A stretch of DNA of 64,000 nucleotides from Oxytricha trifallax (lineage: Eukaryota > Ciliophora > Spirotrichea > Sporadotrichida > Oxytrichidae): positions 93,685 to 157,684 of the forward strand of contig ARYC01000386.1 in assembly GCA_000711775.1 (NCBI GenBank). The letters are read 5' to 3'. The notes under the pieces were generated by a model. It saw only the letters and a program-made list of their open reading frames with translations, had not been told where the DNA came from and did no database searches. The position numbers were made by a program, and so were the translations under genes. Within the stretch, counting starts at the first letter, position 1; every line of letters starts with the position of its first letter. Of the stretch, positions 46,636 through 59,800 are shown in pieces.

Positions 46636-49600
46636 ATGAATTATCTTATATTTGAAATTGATGAATTTATTTCAAAATAATTAAATGAACTTGAGAGTAG
46701 CATAAATCACAGCAACTTATTGAATTCACCACCTATATCCAAATCTCGATTTAATCACAGCTAAATAGTTGACTTATCAAATAAAAATCAGATTCACACA
46801 GATAACATGAGTAGACTCTATCAAAATATTTTTATAAATATTATTATCAGTTAATGCTATATGTTCATGCTATTATTATGTTTACAGTTTCAAATTATAA
46901 AAGAATTATATACTTTTAATTATAAAATTTATATAAAATAGCATAAAACCCAGAGCATAATTAGTATTCCCTTAATAAAATAGTTAACAAGTATAGAATT
47001 TTAACAGATTTATTACTAAAAACAATTCCTCTGTTAAAAGTGTAATATATTATAAATTTTCCTTAATTTTTATTGAATAATTTATATCGGCTACATGTAT
47101 ATATTTATTTTTATTTAAAATATAAATGAATTGATAAGTAGTTAGCAGAAGGTATAAATCATTAACGGAATCTAGCAATAAAAATTTCACAAAAAATCTA
47201 AGTCACAATTGAGTAATTATTCGAATTACACACCTGCATCCTAGTATTACAAAGACTAAAGCTAGATGCCAAGTCTATCTATCTACAATGGAATACTTAA
47301 AATAAATTATATTATAATTCATACAAAATAATTACTATTAAAATGTAAAAATAAATTAAGTTTTGATTAAAATGGATAAAGTCCGATGGTTAACCCATTA
47401 TTTGGTGGAGATGGTGAGGAACATCAAAATGAATCTTTCTCAGAGTATTTATTTAGAATTTATATAGTTTTTTGGGGGGAAGTTTCCTGCCCCATACATA
47501 AAAATATGTAATTTTTATAATTTTCAGAGAATCTTTATCATCAATCATGATGTAATTTTTTTAAAATTTAGCTTCAAATATCATTTCTACCTTGATAATC
47601 AATTTAAAATTTAATGAAAATTACATTAATTAATTAAAAAAAACACTTATTTTAGCCTTGTCAGTAATATATAATTTGATAAAGAATAATTATGTACCTT
47701 GAAAATTGTATAATAATAAATGTTGTATAGTACATGGTTATGGTTATTGAAATTGAAATTTATTTATTTTTATTAAATTTATTGCAAAAAACATTAAATT
47801 TAATGTTGGTGGCAGGAAACTTCCCCCCAGTTTTTGAAATATAAAATTTCTCCTAGTTATAATATTTTAGAGTACAGCAACAAATACCAGCAACAAAAAC
47901 TAAAAGCAATGAACATTTAAGTGATTTAGCAGTCGAAATTCGTAAAACCTAAGAAAAAACGTACTAAAAGCAATAACATAGATATTTATCAGTAAAATAT
48001 CTATAACATAAGCGCTTCAGGCAATAAACATACAAAATATCCAGATTTCTTCTAAATCAGCAATTTTATATAATAATTTAATTACATATATATATTGTTA
48101 GAATAAATGAGTAAATTTATAAGAAAATTTATGAATCAGAGTAGATCCAGATATAATTGAAACAATCGAGGAAATTGACTAGTAAATTGAGATGACTTAG
48201 GGTACATAGGGTGGTCAAGAATCTACTTAATTAAAAGTAGAGGATTTATCTTTTATCAATTCTCATTAAAAAATTATATTTTTAATAGTTATGAAGAATC
48301 CCTTATACAATTAAATAATTATTATAAAATTCAGATAATAGAATTATTGAAGAGAATTCTAAGCAAAATAGAGATTTTTAAATAATAATATTAATTATAA
48401 ATTAATTAATATTTAACACTTTTAACACATTATTTTGAAATAAAGTTGTTAATTTAGTACTTAATTATAAAATAATTAAGGTTCTTATATTAAATTGAAT
48501 ATATATCATTTTAAAAAATCATAGACCCATTATAGAATTTATAATATAGATTTCTATATTTTAAATATTTTAATATCTCTATTTATGCAAATTAAATTAT
48601 TTTCGCCATTTAAATTTTACCAATTAAAGTATTAATAAAAGATTTTAGAGTGAAGAGAAAACTTAGTAAATAAAAATAAGGGAATAACAGTAGTGAACAA
48701 AAAAAACAGAAAATATTCTAAAAATTACTATAAGATAGTATTATAGAATTAAAAAGTACTTATAATTAAGATATAAATGTTGTCTCACATTAAAATGCCA
48801 GAAATTCTTTTTAAATTCTAAAATTATTAATATAATATATGAATAAATTTTAATATCAGAATGAACTCCTCTCAAATAAATGAAAATCAAAGCTAAAAAG
48901 ATATATAGAATTACTAAAGATAATTGAGTGATGTTTCGAATCCCCCACAACCCTTGATGCATTAAGAAATTCTCATTGAAAATTAAATATATTAAATAAG
49001 ATAAATTCTGGAAATTATGCTTTTTGTATTTTACTTTTAATTTATTGAAGAATCACTGAATGAGAAAATTAATGATGAAAATGTAACAAGTACTTAATGG
49101 TTCAGATAGAGGTATTAGCATTAACTTTTGTAGCATAAATCAAGCAGTTCGCAAGCAATTTAACCCTTATATAATGACGGAGAAAATATTAATTCAAAAA
49201 AATAAAGAGAATCATAGTTACATGCACTATTTGGAGATTTAAATCACATATATAATTAGCCAACTAAAGAAAATTCAGTTAATTTGTACTCTGGAAACAT
49301 ATTGGATTTTAGTAATTAAGCTAAATCGAGTAGGCCGAAGTTTGAGGAGTACAAGCCATCCCCTATATTTGCAAAAAGATTCAATGAAATAGAGTAAAAT
49401 CAAAGACCTGGAAGATACATAAGACCTTAAACTTCTTAAGGTTTTCATCATAACTCCAGAAAAATTAGGTATTAGTCAATTCTACCTGATTATATAACTG
49501 TTCATATTTTGAATTTAAATATGAGAGAGTTAAACATTTCTATTGATTATAATCAGTTGAAAGAACATCTAATGCTAAATTACTAAGTAAATGTAAATTA

Positions 49601-50881
49601 AATCTAGCCTTCCCCAAGAGTATCAAAAACTTAAATCCCTCCATTTAACTAAAAAAAGCAAAAAAAGAAGAAGCTCTCCACTACAACATTAGAAGAGAGG
49701 AATGAATAGAGTGTAATATAAAGAAACTAGTAAAGCGCTCTAGGAAGTCTAAATATAAACATTCATGGAAAAATTAAGGCAATTAGCCCAATAAAGAAAA
49801 ACTCAAGAATGACTATGGATGTTCATGGATTCTATGGAAAGAAAGCAGATAGGTTAATTTGTTCATTTAAATTGTTTAATAAAGCTCATAATATATGGTC
49901 AAGATTTATTTTAATTTACACTCAAAACGATAACTTAAGTCTTCATCAAGATTAACTCATTACAACTTAACCCCCATCTAGACTTCAACTTTCTAATAGA
50001 AATTTACAATAAAATATTATCGAATAACCAATAGAAATAATCAAACCCTCTATCTAAGACCATGATACAAATACTTACAAATTTAAGAATCTTCATTCGA
50101 GACAAAGATCTATTGAAGATACTCCCAATCAAATTCCTTCTTAATTACAACCTTAATTTAATAATTCCTAACTAAATAATAAAAAAAGAATTGATGTGAC
50201 AGCCAAGAGAAATTCTATACCAATAGAGCCTCTTTTATGCAAGGAAATTTAAGAAAATCCTTCGAAATAAATGCGATCTATATAGAAGAAAAGTAGCTTA
50301 AAATTATAAGAGAGTATATCATTGAAACAGTCACCATATAAAGATAGAAATAAGGCAATGTCTAACGACTTTGAAATTTCATATGAAATAAAACTCACTT
50401 AATTAGAAGTTTTTAATTTAATAAGTATTTTAGTATAAATTTCTTAGGTTGACCATTAAAAGTAAGAAGCAAGAGATGGAATAAAATGCAGATTTGAAAG
50501 ACTAATGAACACAGATTTTAACGAGAATTTATCAAAAGTTAAAGAAAGAATGGATAAACTTTCTCAACGATTAAAAACTCATAAATTAAATTAACATACA
50601 ATTTATTAAAAAGCTACTAATGGAAACAATGCAGATTCAATAAATAGCAGTGTGTTTAAAAGTCTTTACTTTTTTACATTAATAATCTCATTTTTATATT
50701 AAAAATTCAATTATTTATTATATTATATAGCAATATGTTTGAAGGAAAACGGTTTAGTAATTCATTTAAGAATAATAATAGATTAGGATCAATCCAGTAG
50801 AAAAGTATTTTACTTTTTGAAGGAGAAATTAAGCAATAATAACCAAATAATGTAAAGAAAGTTACTTTCTAAATTAATTGA
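46636..50881 (+). CDS. Unknown Q/N/S-rich protein, IES-interrupted
   Basis: Starts at ATG 46636 (MNYLIFEIDEFISKQLNELE) and ends at TGA 50879-50881 after KKVTFQIN. Coding blocks: INHSNLLNSPPISKSRFNHS (46700-46760), MVNPLFGGDGEEHQNESFSE (about 47388-47450), NEHLSDLAVEIRKTQEKTYQ (about 47910), VDPDIIETIEEIDQQIEMTQ (about 48139), RPKFEEYKPSPIFAKRFNEI (about 49335), and from 49500 to 50640 a nearly continuous Q/K/S-rich region with FERLMNTDFNENLSKVKERM (about 50497). MITE M3 sits inside it, and an IES at 50650-50732 is resolved. Other gaps (46830-47150, 48300-48830) are probably IESs. No domain recognised. Confidence 0.65.
47474..47828. mobile_element. G-tipped MITE, copy M3, acting as an IES
   Basis: The left tip is GGGGGGAAGTTTCCTGCC and the right tip is its complement. 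AGTTTTT precedes it (47466-47472) and follows it (47829-47835). Removing the element with one repeat joins SEYLFRIYIV to FEIQNFSQ in frame, continuing into a long open coding block. The interior differs from M1 and M2, so only the tips define the family. Confidence 0.88.
50650..50732. other. IES, pointer TAGCA
   Basis: TAGCA occurs at 50645-50649 and 50728-50732. Removal joins ADSINS to NMFEGKRF in frame, after which the frame stays open to TGA 50879. Confidence 0.6.
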
Positions 50882-51080
50882 GAGCATTTATAAATTCAAG
50901 TATCAAATAAACTATTTATGAAAGTTGAAATTATTTATAGAAAATTGAATCTAAATGAAAATTGGTTTTGAAACACTATCAAATTTTTGACTTGTTTATA
51001 GAGATTTATAAAATGGATATAATGAAGGAAACTTATTCAAAGAAATAAAAACTTACTAAAACTAAATAATACTTAAAAAC

Positions 51081-53339
51081 TCAAATCTTGTTGATATTGT
51101 TGCTTGGTTACTTATTCAAATTTTTCACAGTCACTTAATGGGTTTTCTTAGTAGGAGGGTTTTAAGGAGTAGCTTGTTATTTTTTGATTGGGGCAGACTT
51201 TCCAGTTTTCTTGTCACTCTCTTGATGAAGCTATCTTGGCTTCTGAGATTGGTGATCATTCTTCTTCTCTTGACTTGAAGTCTACTCATCCTCAGTAGTT
51301 CCCAAGTTGTCTGGCTACTATCCCTCTCTTTCTTTGAGTTTTCTCTTGCCGAGTAGAGACTTCGGTTTTTCTTGTTCTTGAATAGATGTAGGCTGATTTT
51401 GCTTTCTTGGTTTGCTTTAGAGCGGTGAGTTATCCTTGTCTGAATTAGAGAAAATGCTATCGTCTGAACTTTCTTTGGGAGCGCTCTAGATTTATCTCTT
51501 AGATTTCTAATCAAAGCCATCTTGCTGTAGTGAAACCTTCACTGGAGTTTTCATCTCCTTGTCAGAATCAAAGTTTTTGGGGATTAAACCAAGTCTTTTC
51601 TTTTAATCCTAATCTAGCTGCCTTTCATGATCACTGGCCATCATCTCATAAGTAAGTTTGGCCTCCTCGTTCAAAGAAGTCCATTTGGTCTAAAGATAAG
51701 CAATAATTTCAAGATACTTCATATTAGGCTGTAGAGTCTGAATAATAGGTTTCTATTCTTTCAAGAAGTAATAGAATCCACTTCTAGCTTCTTTTCTTTT
51801 TTTCAACTCAAGACTCTCTTGCTCCTAAGTCTTGGTAAAATCTCTCAATTTTTAGACATCGCAAATGATTAACTCTTCATCTACAATAGATTTAAGCTTC
51901 TCCTCAGTTTCATTCTTAATCTTTAACACTAAGCTTTGCATTTAATTCTGCATAATGTCAAGTTTTCTTCTCTTTGACTGAGCTAGATCAAGCAAACCAT
52001 TGCAATCGTGAGTGAGTTAGCTCATGCTTTAACCTACTAGTGTGAACTGATCTTGTCTCTTTGTTATAGCACTGTATTAATTTTGATCAAACATATGATT
52101 CACAAGATTTGTGTACTTCTTGGCAATATCATGCGAAACTTGCATCTCATTCAAACCATGGTTGACTTCTTTAATATTAATGAGAGTGAAAATCTCGTTA
52201 ATATCTCGAAGCTTTTAGTTCTTGATAACATCAAGTGAGTTAAATAGCTCATCGAAGAGTTACAAGTAGTTTGATCTGAGAGTAGTCTTCCAGTTTTTGG
52301 CGTCGATTCTATCAATTGCATTCATTGAGTTTTCAAACTAGTGAAAATGGCTTGTAAATTATTTGTGAATCTCAAGCGAGATTTTAGAAAGTGGAGCTGT
52401 AGTGTGATCTTTATGCTCATCAGATATAATACAAGTATCACAAAGATGTTCCTGAGTTTCAGTGCATAAGTGATTTTTCTTCATTTTGGGATGGACTTGG
52501 CACAAATCATACTTGTCAGCGTACTTGTTCAGTTTGCTATGACTAAGTTGCTCATGAAAAAGTGGTAATTACTCTTGATCTGCTATATTAGCTTTGTAAT
52601 TTAAATGTGAAGGCTCAAATACTGATTCACTTTCATCAGACTTTTGTGAACTCATCTGAGATTGTGTTGACTTTTGATCTTTCAGGAAGTGAGATTAACT
52701 GCCTTAATCATAAAAAATTCGTGAAGTTGGCTCAATAGTACATATGTAAGATGGTGAGGGAGGTCTTGCTGAAGGTGTTGGATTTAGAGTAAGACTAGGA
52801 TTATTCATCTTCATCAAGAGGTCTTAAAGTAGTTGAGGATTTGTTTGAATCAACTCTTAGAGTTGTTACAGAGTTAAGTTTTGGCTTTGAGTTGATAGGT
52901 GAGTTTGCTCAGTCTTTTCTACAATCATGTTTGAAATCTCTGGATTGGTTGAAGTTTAGCCTCTCATATAAGAAGGAAGCTGGTCATCAACTGAAGCAAA
53001 ATCATTGTCATTAACAAACTAATAGCCAGTATCAAGCATCAAAGATGTTGAGGTGTTGATTTGTTCTTGCACTTGAACTCCATTAATGTCCATCATGAGC
53101 TCATCAGTTTAAAATTTCTGGTCAAATTAAGTTGGTGGAGTATACTCTTGAAAAGAATCAGTAGCTTGGTTTGGATAGTTGCTCATATTGTTAGTTAAGA
53201 TGTTTTATTCGTGTTAGTCGCTTTACTGAGAGGTCCTGAGTTGATATTCCATCATTTTTTGTTGTTCTAGTGGTTACTCTGCTCCAGATAATCTTATCAT
53301 AGAGTCAAGCTGTATTTCTGAAGTGATAGTTGAAGACAT
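51081..53339 (-). CDS. B-box / coiled-coil / HMG-box protein
   Basis: One uninterrupted frame of 753 codons (ATG 53337-53339, TGA 51081-51083) with no intron or IES. Residues 1-270 are Q/S/T-rich. Residues about 280-312 form a B-box type 2 zinc site: CQVHPKMKKNHLC, CDTC and HKDH, matching the C-x2-H-x8-C-x7-C-x2-C-x5-H-x2-H spacing. Residues about 320-515 are long helices (KRRKLDIMQNQMQSLVLKIK). Residues about 518-585 match an HMG box: SGFYYFLKEQKPIIQTLQP, then KWTSLNEEAKLTYEMMASDH. The tail is Lys/Gln-rich. B-box plus coiled coil is TRIM-like (no RING seen); HMG boxes bind or bend DNA. A chromatin role is inferred. Confidence 0.92.
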
Positions 53340-53791
53340 AGAAAGTTTGAGAGTTTAGATTCAAAAATTGAATAAAAGTTGCTTTAAAATTACTTATCTT
53401 AATAATTATAAAAACAATATTAGCTTTGAATATTTATCTCTGATTTAAATATTGAGGGCGTAGAGTAACATTTCATATATATAAATCAATCATTTTTATA
53501 ATAAATCAATGATGCCTATAACTTAATTAAACATTTAAGAAGATCAGACTTCTCATTTCTTGGGATTGAAGGGCAAATTAAATCTTTTAAATATCAATAG
53601 ATAAAATCCATCTGTGGTAAGGTCTTAGTAACTAGGATCCATAATAAATTATCAAAGTGTTGTCTCCCCTACAAATATATAAAACCCCACAATAAATTGA
53701 AAAACTAGTTAGAAATGATTAAGACCTTTTACAGCTGTTTAAATGAGAAAAGTTGCTTAATCTCATAAGAAAGTAAATTAAACGAGAATTC
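53340..53791. promoter_or_regulatory. Divergent intergenic region
   Basis: 450 bases of AT-rich sequence lie between the start codons of the B-box/HMG gene (minus) and the kinase gene (plus). No frame or repeat stands out, so it must carry both promoters. Confidence 0.4.
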
Positions 53792-56035
53792 ATGATGAAA
53801 ACTAAATATTTTATACCATAAATTTATAGGGTTTTTAATTTATAAAACCCTACATCTCTGGTTTAATCGTAGTAAAACTTTATATAAGATTTAGAGAGTT
53901 AGAAGCTTACTGTAAAAAAAAATGCTATAACTAAATATTCTACGAACAAATTTGATATATAACAAAAAATAGGAGAGGGATCAAACGGAGACGTTTATCA
54001 AGTTATTTATAAGAAAAATAAAAAAACCTATGCGTTAAAGTAAATTAAAATGAAAATAAAAAAGAGGATATAAATCAAAAAGAAATAGAAAAAGGTTATA
54101 AATTTAAATTGTGACATTTAGGTTTAAAATGAAAATAAATCATCGGCTAACAAAGATCGGATAATTTATATGAAGGATTATATGAAAGAAATAAAAATTC
54201 ATAAAATACTAGGAAGTCATTCATCAATCATGCAAATGAAAAGTCATTTCTAATAGCCAAATGAAAAAGGGAAAAAATTCTTGTATTTAATCTTAGAGTA
54301 TGCTAAACACGGGGATCTCTCAAAAGTAACTTTATTAATTATGTCACACTTTTCAATTTTATAGTATGTAAAATGTTAAGGACTGCTGAATTGGTGGGAT
54401 GAAGATACTATTTGGACTTTATGTTTCTAATTATGCACAGGTTTAATGCACATGCATTCGCATAATATAATTCATAGAGACATTAAACCTATGAATGTTT
54501 TTGTATTCGAGAGACTTTTCTTTAAGGTAAGAGATTCAATAAAATAGTTATATATCACAAGATAGGCGATTTTAGTGAGAGTAGACATTTGAAATAAGGA
54601 AGAGTGATTAAATGTGGGAAGAGAGCTATTGGAAGTCCATTTACAATGGCACCTGAATTAATCAAGAAGCAATATTATGATTTAAATTATAAAAGTTATA
54701 TTTTTTAAGATTTCAGAGTATTCCTTCACATTCGATGTTATAATTTACGTTTTAGAGTGATGTGTGGTCTTTGGGTGTTACAATGTATTTTCTAATTTTC
54801 CATAGACTTCCATTTAATGAAGAATCCATCCCTTAACTCATGAAAGCTATCATAACAAAGAAGGTTATTATCCCTAAAAAGTACGTCTCATAATTCTCTA
54901 ATTTAATTATAGCAATTTCTCAAAGAAGCTTAATGATTTCCTAAGCTTTATACTTCAAAAAGATATGCATTTAAGACCTTTTATTCATTAAGTTTTTGAT
55001 AAATTTCCTTCGCATTTTAAGCTAAGAGGTTTAGACTTATCAAACTATAAGAAACTAGATTAGGTATATTCATAATAAAATAAATCTAAGTAGCCTCTAA
55101 AAATTCCAGGATAAACTGAAGACTTTATTTCACCCACAAAATCTAGTGATACGCTTTAATTTGCACTATCATCCCATTAAAATATTTAGCTCAAGACTTA
55201 TTTAACGAAATCGAAGTATTCAAGCTCAGTTGTCTCTAGAAATTTGTACGATACGACCAGTCTGACAGAAAATTTGATAAGCAGATAAGTTGAAAATAAT
55301 TTTAATACTTAAGGTTTGAACTAAAATTCTTTGACTTCTGATGGAAATCCACTATCTAACATAGATTTTTCGGAATCAAAAAGTGACATAAGTTTAGAAT
55401 TCTATTAAGAATTGAATTAAAATGAGTTTCATATAATACAAAACTAAAGCCAAAGGTAAGAATTAATCAAACCTGTTAGTTAATTAGTTTTTAGTGCTGA
55501 AATAAATTTTGGAGATATCAATCTAGAATGAAAATTCAAGCATATTAAATGTTAGGAACATTAGACCTGTTAGTTCCTAATATACGGGGTAAGATTTTAT
55601 AAATAATAATGAACTTGGAATTTAAAGCTAATAATTGAATGATAGTTTACAAAATGAATAGGAATTCCTTTCAAGAAAAAGTTTTCTATAATCTTTAGGT
55701 TCAGAAAGATTTAGCCTTAACAATAAAAATAAGGAAGTAATTTTAAGAAAAAATAAGAAATTAACTAAATCTTTGATTTAATGTAAAATACAAGCTAAGC
55801 AAAATTAAGCTATTGAACAAATCCCTTAAAATAGTTAATAATTTAATGATTAAATTCCTTAACAAAACCAGAATCAAAATTTACAGAAGGCGTTTAAGTT
55901 TAATGATTATATAAAGGATAGAAGGCTCAGTAAAAATAAAATTGGAAATGCTATAAAAGAACAAATCCAATCTCAGTTGCAATAAATTAATGTCCAATCA
56001 AATTAACGAAGATATTTTGTTTTAATTTAAATTCA

Positions 56036-56092
<57 letters not shown>

Positions 56093-56260
56093 CTTCTAAT
56101 ATTTTTTAAGATCGTTAGTGAATAAATTGCAATCAAATTTAGTGAAAAACGATCCTAATTAAAAAGATCCGCAAAAAGTCTTATATAAAAATGAGTCTAA
56201 ATTAAGAAGAACAAATTCTACTTTATCAAATAAGAAACATAAACATAAAAAAATTAAATT
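53792..56260 (+). CDS. Serine/threonine protein kinase with long Q/N-rich tail
   Basis: ATG 53792 (or 53795) opens a frame into IGEGSNGDVYQV (Gly loop, about 53970), YALKQIK (catalytic Lys), IIHRDIKPMNVFVF (catalytic loop, about 54468), IGDFSES (DFS in place of DFG), GSPFTMAPE, SDVWSLGVTMYFLIFHRLPF and LRPFIHQVF. The best match by eye is NAK/NEK-like kinases, but the subfamily is open. Short GT-AG introns restore the frame at 54326-54364, 54527-54561, 54689-54758 and 54883-54919 (the last two read by frame, borders near). After about 55440 the tail is Q/N/S-rich. The frame there ends at TGA 55529-55531, but a strong coding frame resumes (LNDSLQNEQEFLSRKSFLQS) to about 55990 and again after the AT repeat, so an unresolved junction lies near 55450-55530 and the true end is uncertain. 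Confidence 0.8.
54326..54364 (+). other. GT-AG intron (kinase gene)
   Basis: GTAACT...TTATAG, 39 nt. Splicing joins KHGDLSK to YVKCQGLLNWWDE in frame. Confidence 0.8.
54527..54561 (+). other. GT-AG intron (kinase gene)
   Basis: GTAAGA...CACAAG, 35 nt. Splicing joins VFERLFFK to IGDFSESRHLK, restoring the catalytic-loop to DFG-like spacing. Confidence 0.8.
56040..56089. repeat. (AT)n microsatellite
   Basis: About 24 uninterrupted AT units. It sits in the 3' part of the kinase gene, between two coding-like blocks, most likely in an intron, an IES or the 3' flank. Confidence 0.95.
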
Positions 56261-56873
56261 ATTTTATATAATATATAATTATTAGAACTTTGTTTATAAT
56301 TTTGGTTTATTAAGAAATCATTTGTAGAAAAGTTTTAAAATTTGATTTAAGATAATAAATAAATGAAATGATTAACTAAAATTTATAAATTTCTCACAAT
56401 AATTTTTGCAATATATGACTTAATTATTAAAATTGTTTATATTTAGGTAATTTTGAATTTATAAATTTATTAAATAACTTGATAATTGTAATATTTTATT
56501 AAATTTATGAGCTATATATCTCCATCGTTCAGGACCAATTATTCAATCGAGGAAATCGAAAAAAATATTATAAACGTTGTAAGCAATAAATGAATCAAGG
56601 AAAATTAAAATTAATAATAATAAATATAATTTATATTTATAACTTCTCATCAATATTTTTTGTTCTATATAAATAAATCAGATTAGAATATATAAAATAA
56701 GACAATTTTCGATATAGAAATATTTTACAGATTTGAATTAAATCAATTAATATTTTTTTAAAATATTAATATAAATTAGTATTGTAAAATTCCCATTAAT
56801 GATAAACGAATGTATTTAGGACATTGACAAGTAGTTTAAAAGGATAAGTAATATCTAGAACATTTATGACAAT

Positions 56874-59800
56874 ATGAAGAAGCAGTCGAATGTTGAGAAA
56901 ATGAGAAAGTTGAATTAGTAGAAAAAGGCGAGTAAAAATCTTAAAATTATTATAAACTTTCTTATGTTTTATTAGAGTACCTCCAAAAAGAGTTTAAATC
57001 TTTTAAAGAAAACAATCACAAGAAAGGCAATTTAAAATTTCATATAATTTTAAAGAGTTATGTGTATATAGATATCAATAGTATTTTTATTTTTTAAAGT
57101 TTAATAAATAATATAGCAAATCAAAAACTTTCAAATTTACAAAGATAACGAAAAAGATAATAAAATTGCATGAAATTAAGCGCGAAAAATTTGGAGGATT
57201 TCAATCGACGATAATCTCAGAATAATTTGTAGATGAATAAAAACTGGAGAATAGATGACGATATCAATAAGCAGAGACAAGAATAAACTCAGAATCATAA
57301 TAAGGGAACATGCCATTAAAATTAGCAGACTCATAGCCAATTGAATAGCAATAACAATAGTTGTGGTTTACATCAATTTAAAACAGTAAAAATTGAAAAA
57401 TATTTATGATTCTAATTATAATTGTGCATTAAATTAAAAAATATGATCAATAAGGGTACTCATCTCATAACTCAAATCAAGCACCTACTTAAATCAATAA
57501 CAATATAAATATATTCAGCAATAATGTCAATTTCTATGACTTTTCTAGTTATATATAAATTTCATTTATTATTTCATCCAAAAACCAATCCTAAAAAGTG
57601 CCTGGATAGTAAAATTAATAACAGCAATAGATGCCTGTTCAGAACTTATTTTCAATGCATAAAATCGGAATAAATAGTCAAAATTATCATTCATAGCAAA
57701 CGTAGAATTAAAAAGCGCCATAATTTAATAAGCCAAATTCACCTGTTAGTGTATACAGTATAAACAGCCAATCAGAATAACTTTTTGAGGGTTCTGATGA
57801 ACAAGATTTGATGATGATTGGCATGTAGGATTAAAATGATTAGCAAGACTATCCAAGGGGTTAAGATAATATATTTCCTACTAGAAATGTGAATTGCATG
57901 AGTATAAGCAGCTCAAATTAGTTCATAAGTTTTAGCTAATAATAAAAAAATGTGTACTCTTTTAAATTATTTGAAGCCATTTATACTATAAATTACAACA
58001 AAAAATATACTAAAAAGATATTTCAAACAATCAATTGATTATAAACTCAAAATATTTAATTTATTTTTTATCATTATTTTGTTATATAATTTCCTAAAAT
58101 ATTTTCATTCCTTATACCAAATTTTTTACAATATTTCAGTACTTGTAATAATTTAAACTCTTTAGAAACTGATTATACATGTCCCATTAATCATTTGTAA
58201 AAAAGGATTGATAAATATTTGTTCAAATAGTGTCATAAATTCTAGCAATTTAGACTTAATTAATTAAGGATTTAGTAAGGTCAACAATCAAAACAATCTA
58301 GGAAGTAAACAACCCTCAAAAGACTCTTTTTTAAGCTTAAACGAGGACATTTTTGTTACAAGCGCAGCTGGAACTAACCCCTTAAGTGCAAAAAGAACAA
58401 ATCTTCAAAATTTACACAGAAATTTTGGTGGAGGTTAGCCATTTCCTTGCTCTCTGAACCAAAATTATAATCAGAATGAAATTTTGAATAATTTTCCATA
58501 GTATAATTCATCATTTAATCCCTCAGGATCTCAATTAAACAGTAATAATGCTTTTTAAACTCAGACATCAGCAAGTTTGATCAAAAGTTCAAGTCATGTG
58601 AATAGGAAATGTTATCCTGAAGAGAAAAGTTAAAATTTACTTCAACTTAATACGTTTTTAATTATAATTTATCATTAATATAATTGAATGAGCTTGATAT
58701 ACAGTTTCTGGTCAAGTAATAGATTGACAAGCCTTACAATAGAATTGCATAAAGTAAGATATTTTAAGTCTTAAATATTGTTTTTAGCACTTGTGAAGAT
58801 TTTGATCATGAAAGGTCAGAGTCCTTCTCAAGATGTTTCTATGTAAATAGTCAGTTATTTTACTTTAATGAACTTTATGGTAAATTTATAATGTTTTCTT
58901 TGAGGGAGATAGATCTTGTGATTTATACAAACATATAATCGATATGCCAGACATCAAAAGATACCAGCCTTTTCAACTAGTCAACTAGCTTTTTATCTTC
59001 AAGAAGACAAAGGGAAATAGTTAGCTGTAAAATTTGGAATTAAGTACAGACCAACTGACTTATAATTATGACAATGAAATGTACTTAATATACATACCTC
59101 AGTTTGTTAATAATTATCTCTAAAATTTAGTGTTTTTAAAGAGATCTGTCCTTATATGTTTAAATGCTATTAGCAAATCTATAAAATCTCAGTTTGATGA
59201 GGTAATTATCTATCAATAATATGCCAAGAAAGCAAACGATGTGAGCTTCTTCTAAAGAGATTAGAAACTAAGTAACAAAGATATACTCAAGAAACCACTT
59301 AATTACTAAATTCAATACATCATTTAGGAGACCAAATCACTTGAGCCTGCTAAATTTGTTCATTAAAATTACTATTATTTCTTAAAATAGCATTTAATAT
59401 TATAAAGCAGAACATATTAATTTGTAAGATAGTTAATGTTATATGTAATTTTATATAGCTTGAGATTTGCGACGATCAATCAGAAAATAGAATTGCAGAT
59501 TTCTGTGAGAATGAATAAGAAAGCCTTATTATGATGCCAGATCCCTCCAGATAAATTTAATAATCTCCATATAATTAGAACTCTAATGACTCAACAAAAT
59601 TTGGATGCTTCAAAGAAGTTAAATATAATGAATCAAACATTATGAAGACTTAATACCCAATAAAATTTAATTATACTTATATAATTAATCTTTAGTTAAT
59701 TACCTATTATCATCTTTATAATTTATTATATCTCTTTTTAATGAAAAAAAGATAAACATTTACTGAGTTAATCAAATATAACTAATCTTTGCAAAAATAT

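Noticed and set aside
48741-48962. A 73-residue minus-strand protein
   Set aside because: The plus strand here reads as a Q/N-rich exon of the gene at 46636-50881; the minus frame is its shadow.
51131-51520. A separate 129-residue minus-strand protein
   Set aside because: It is a different frame inside the intact B-box/HMG gene and appears only when TAA/TAG are treated as stops.
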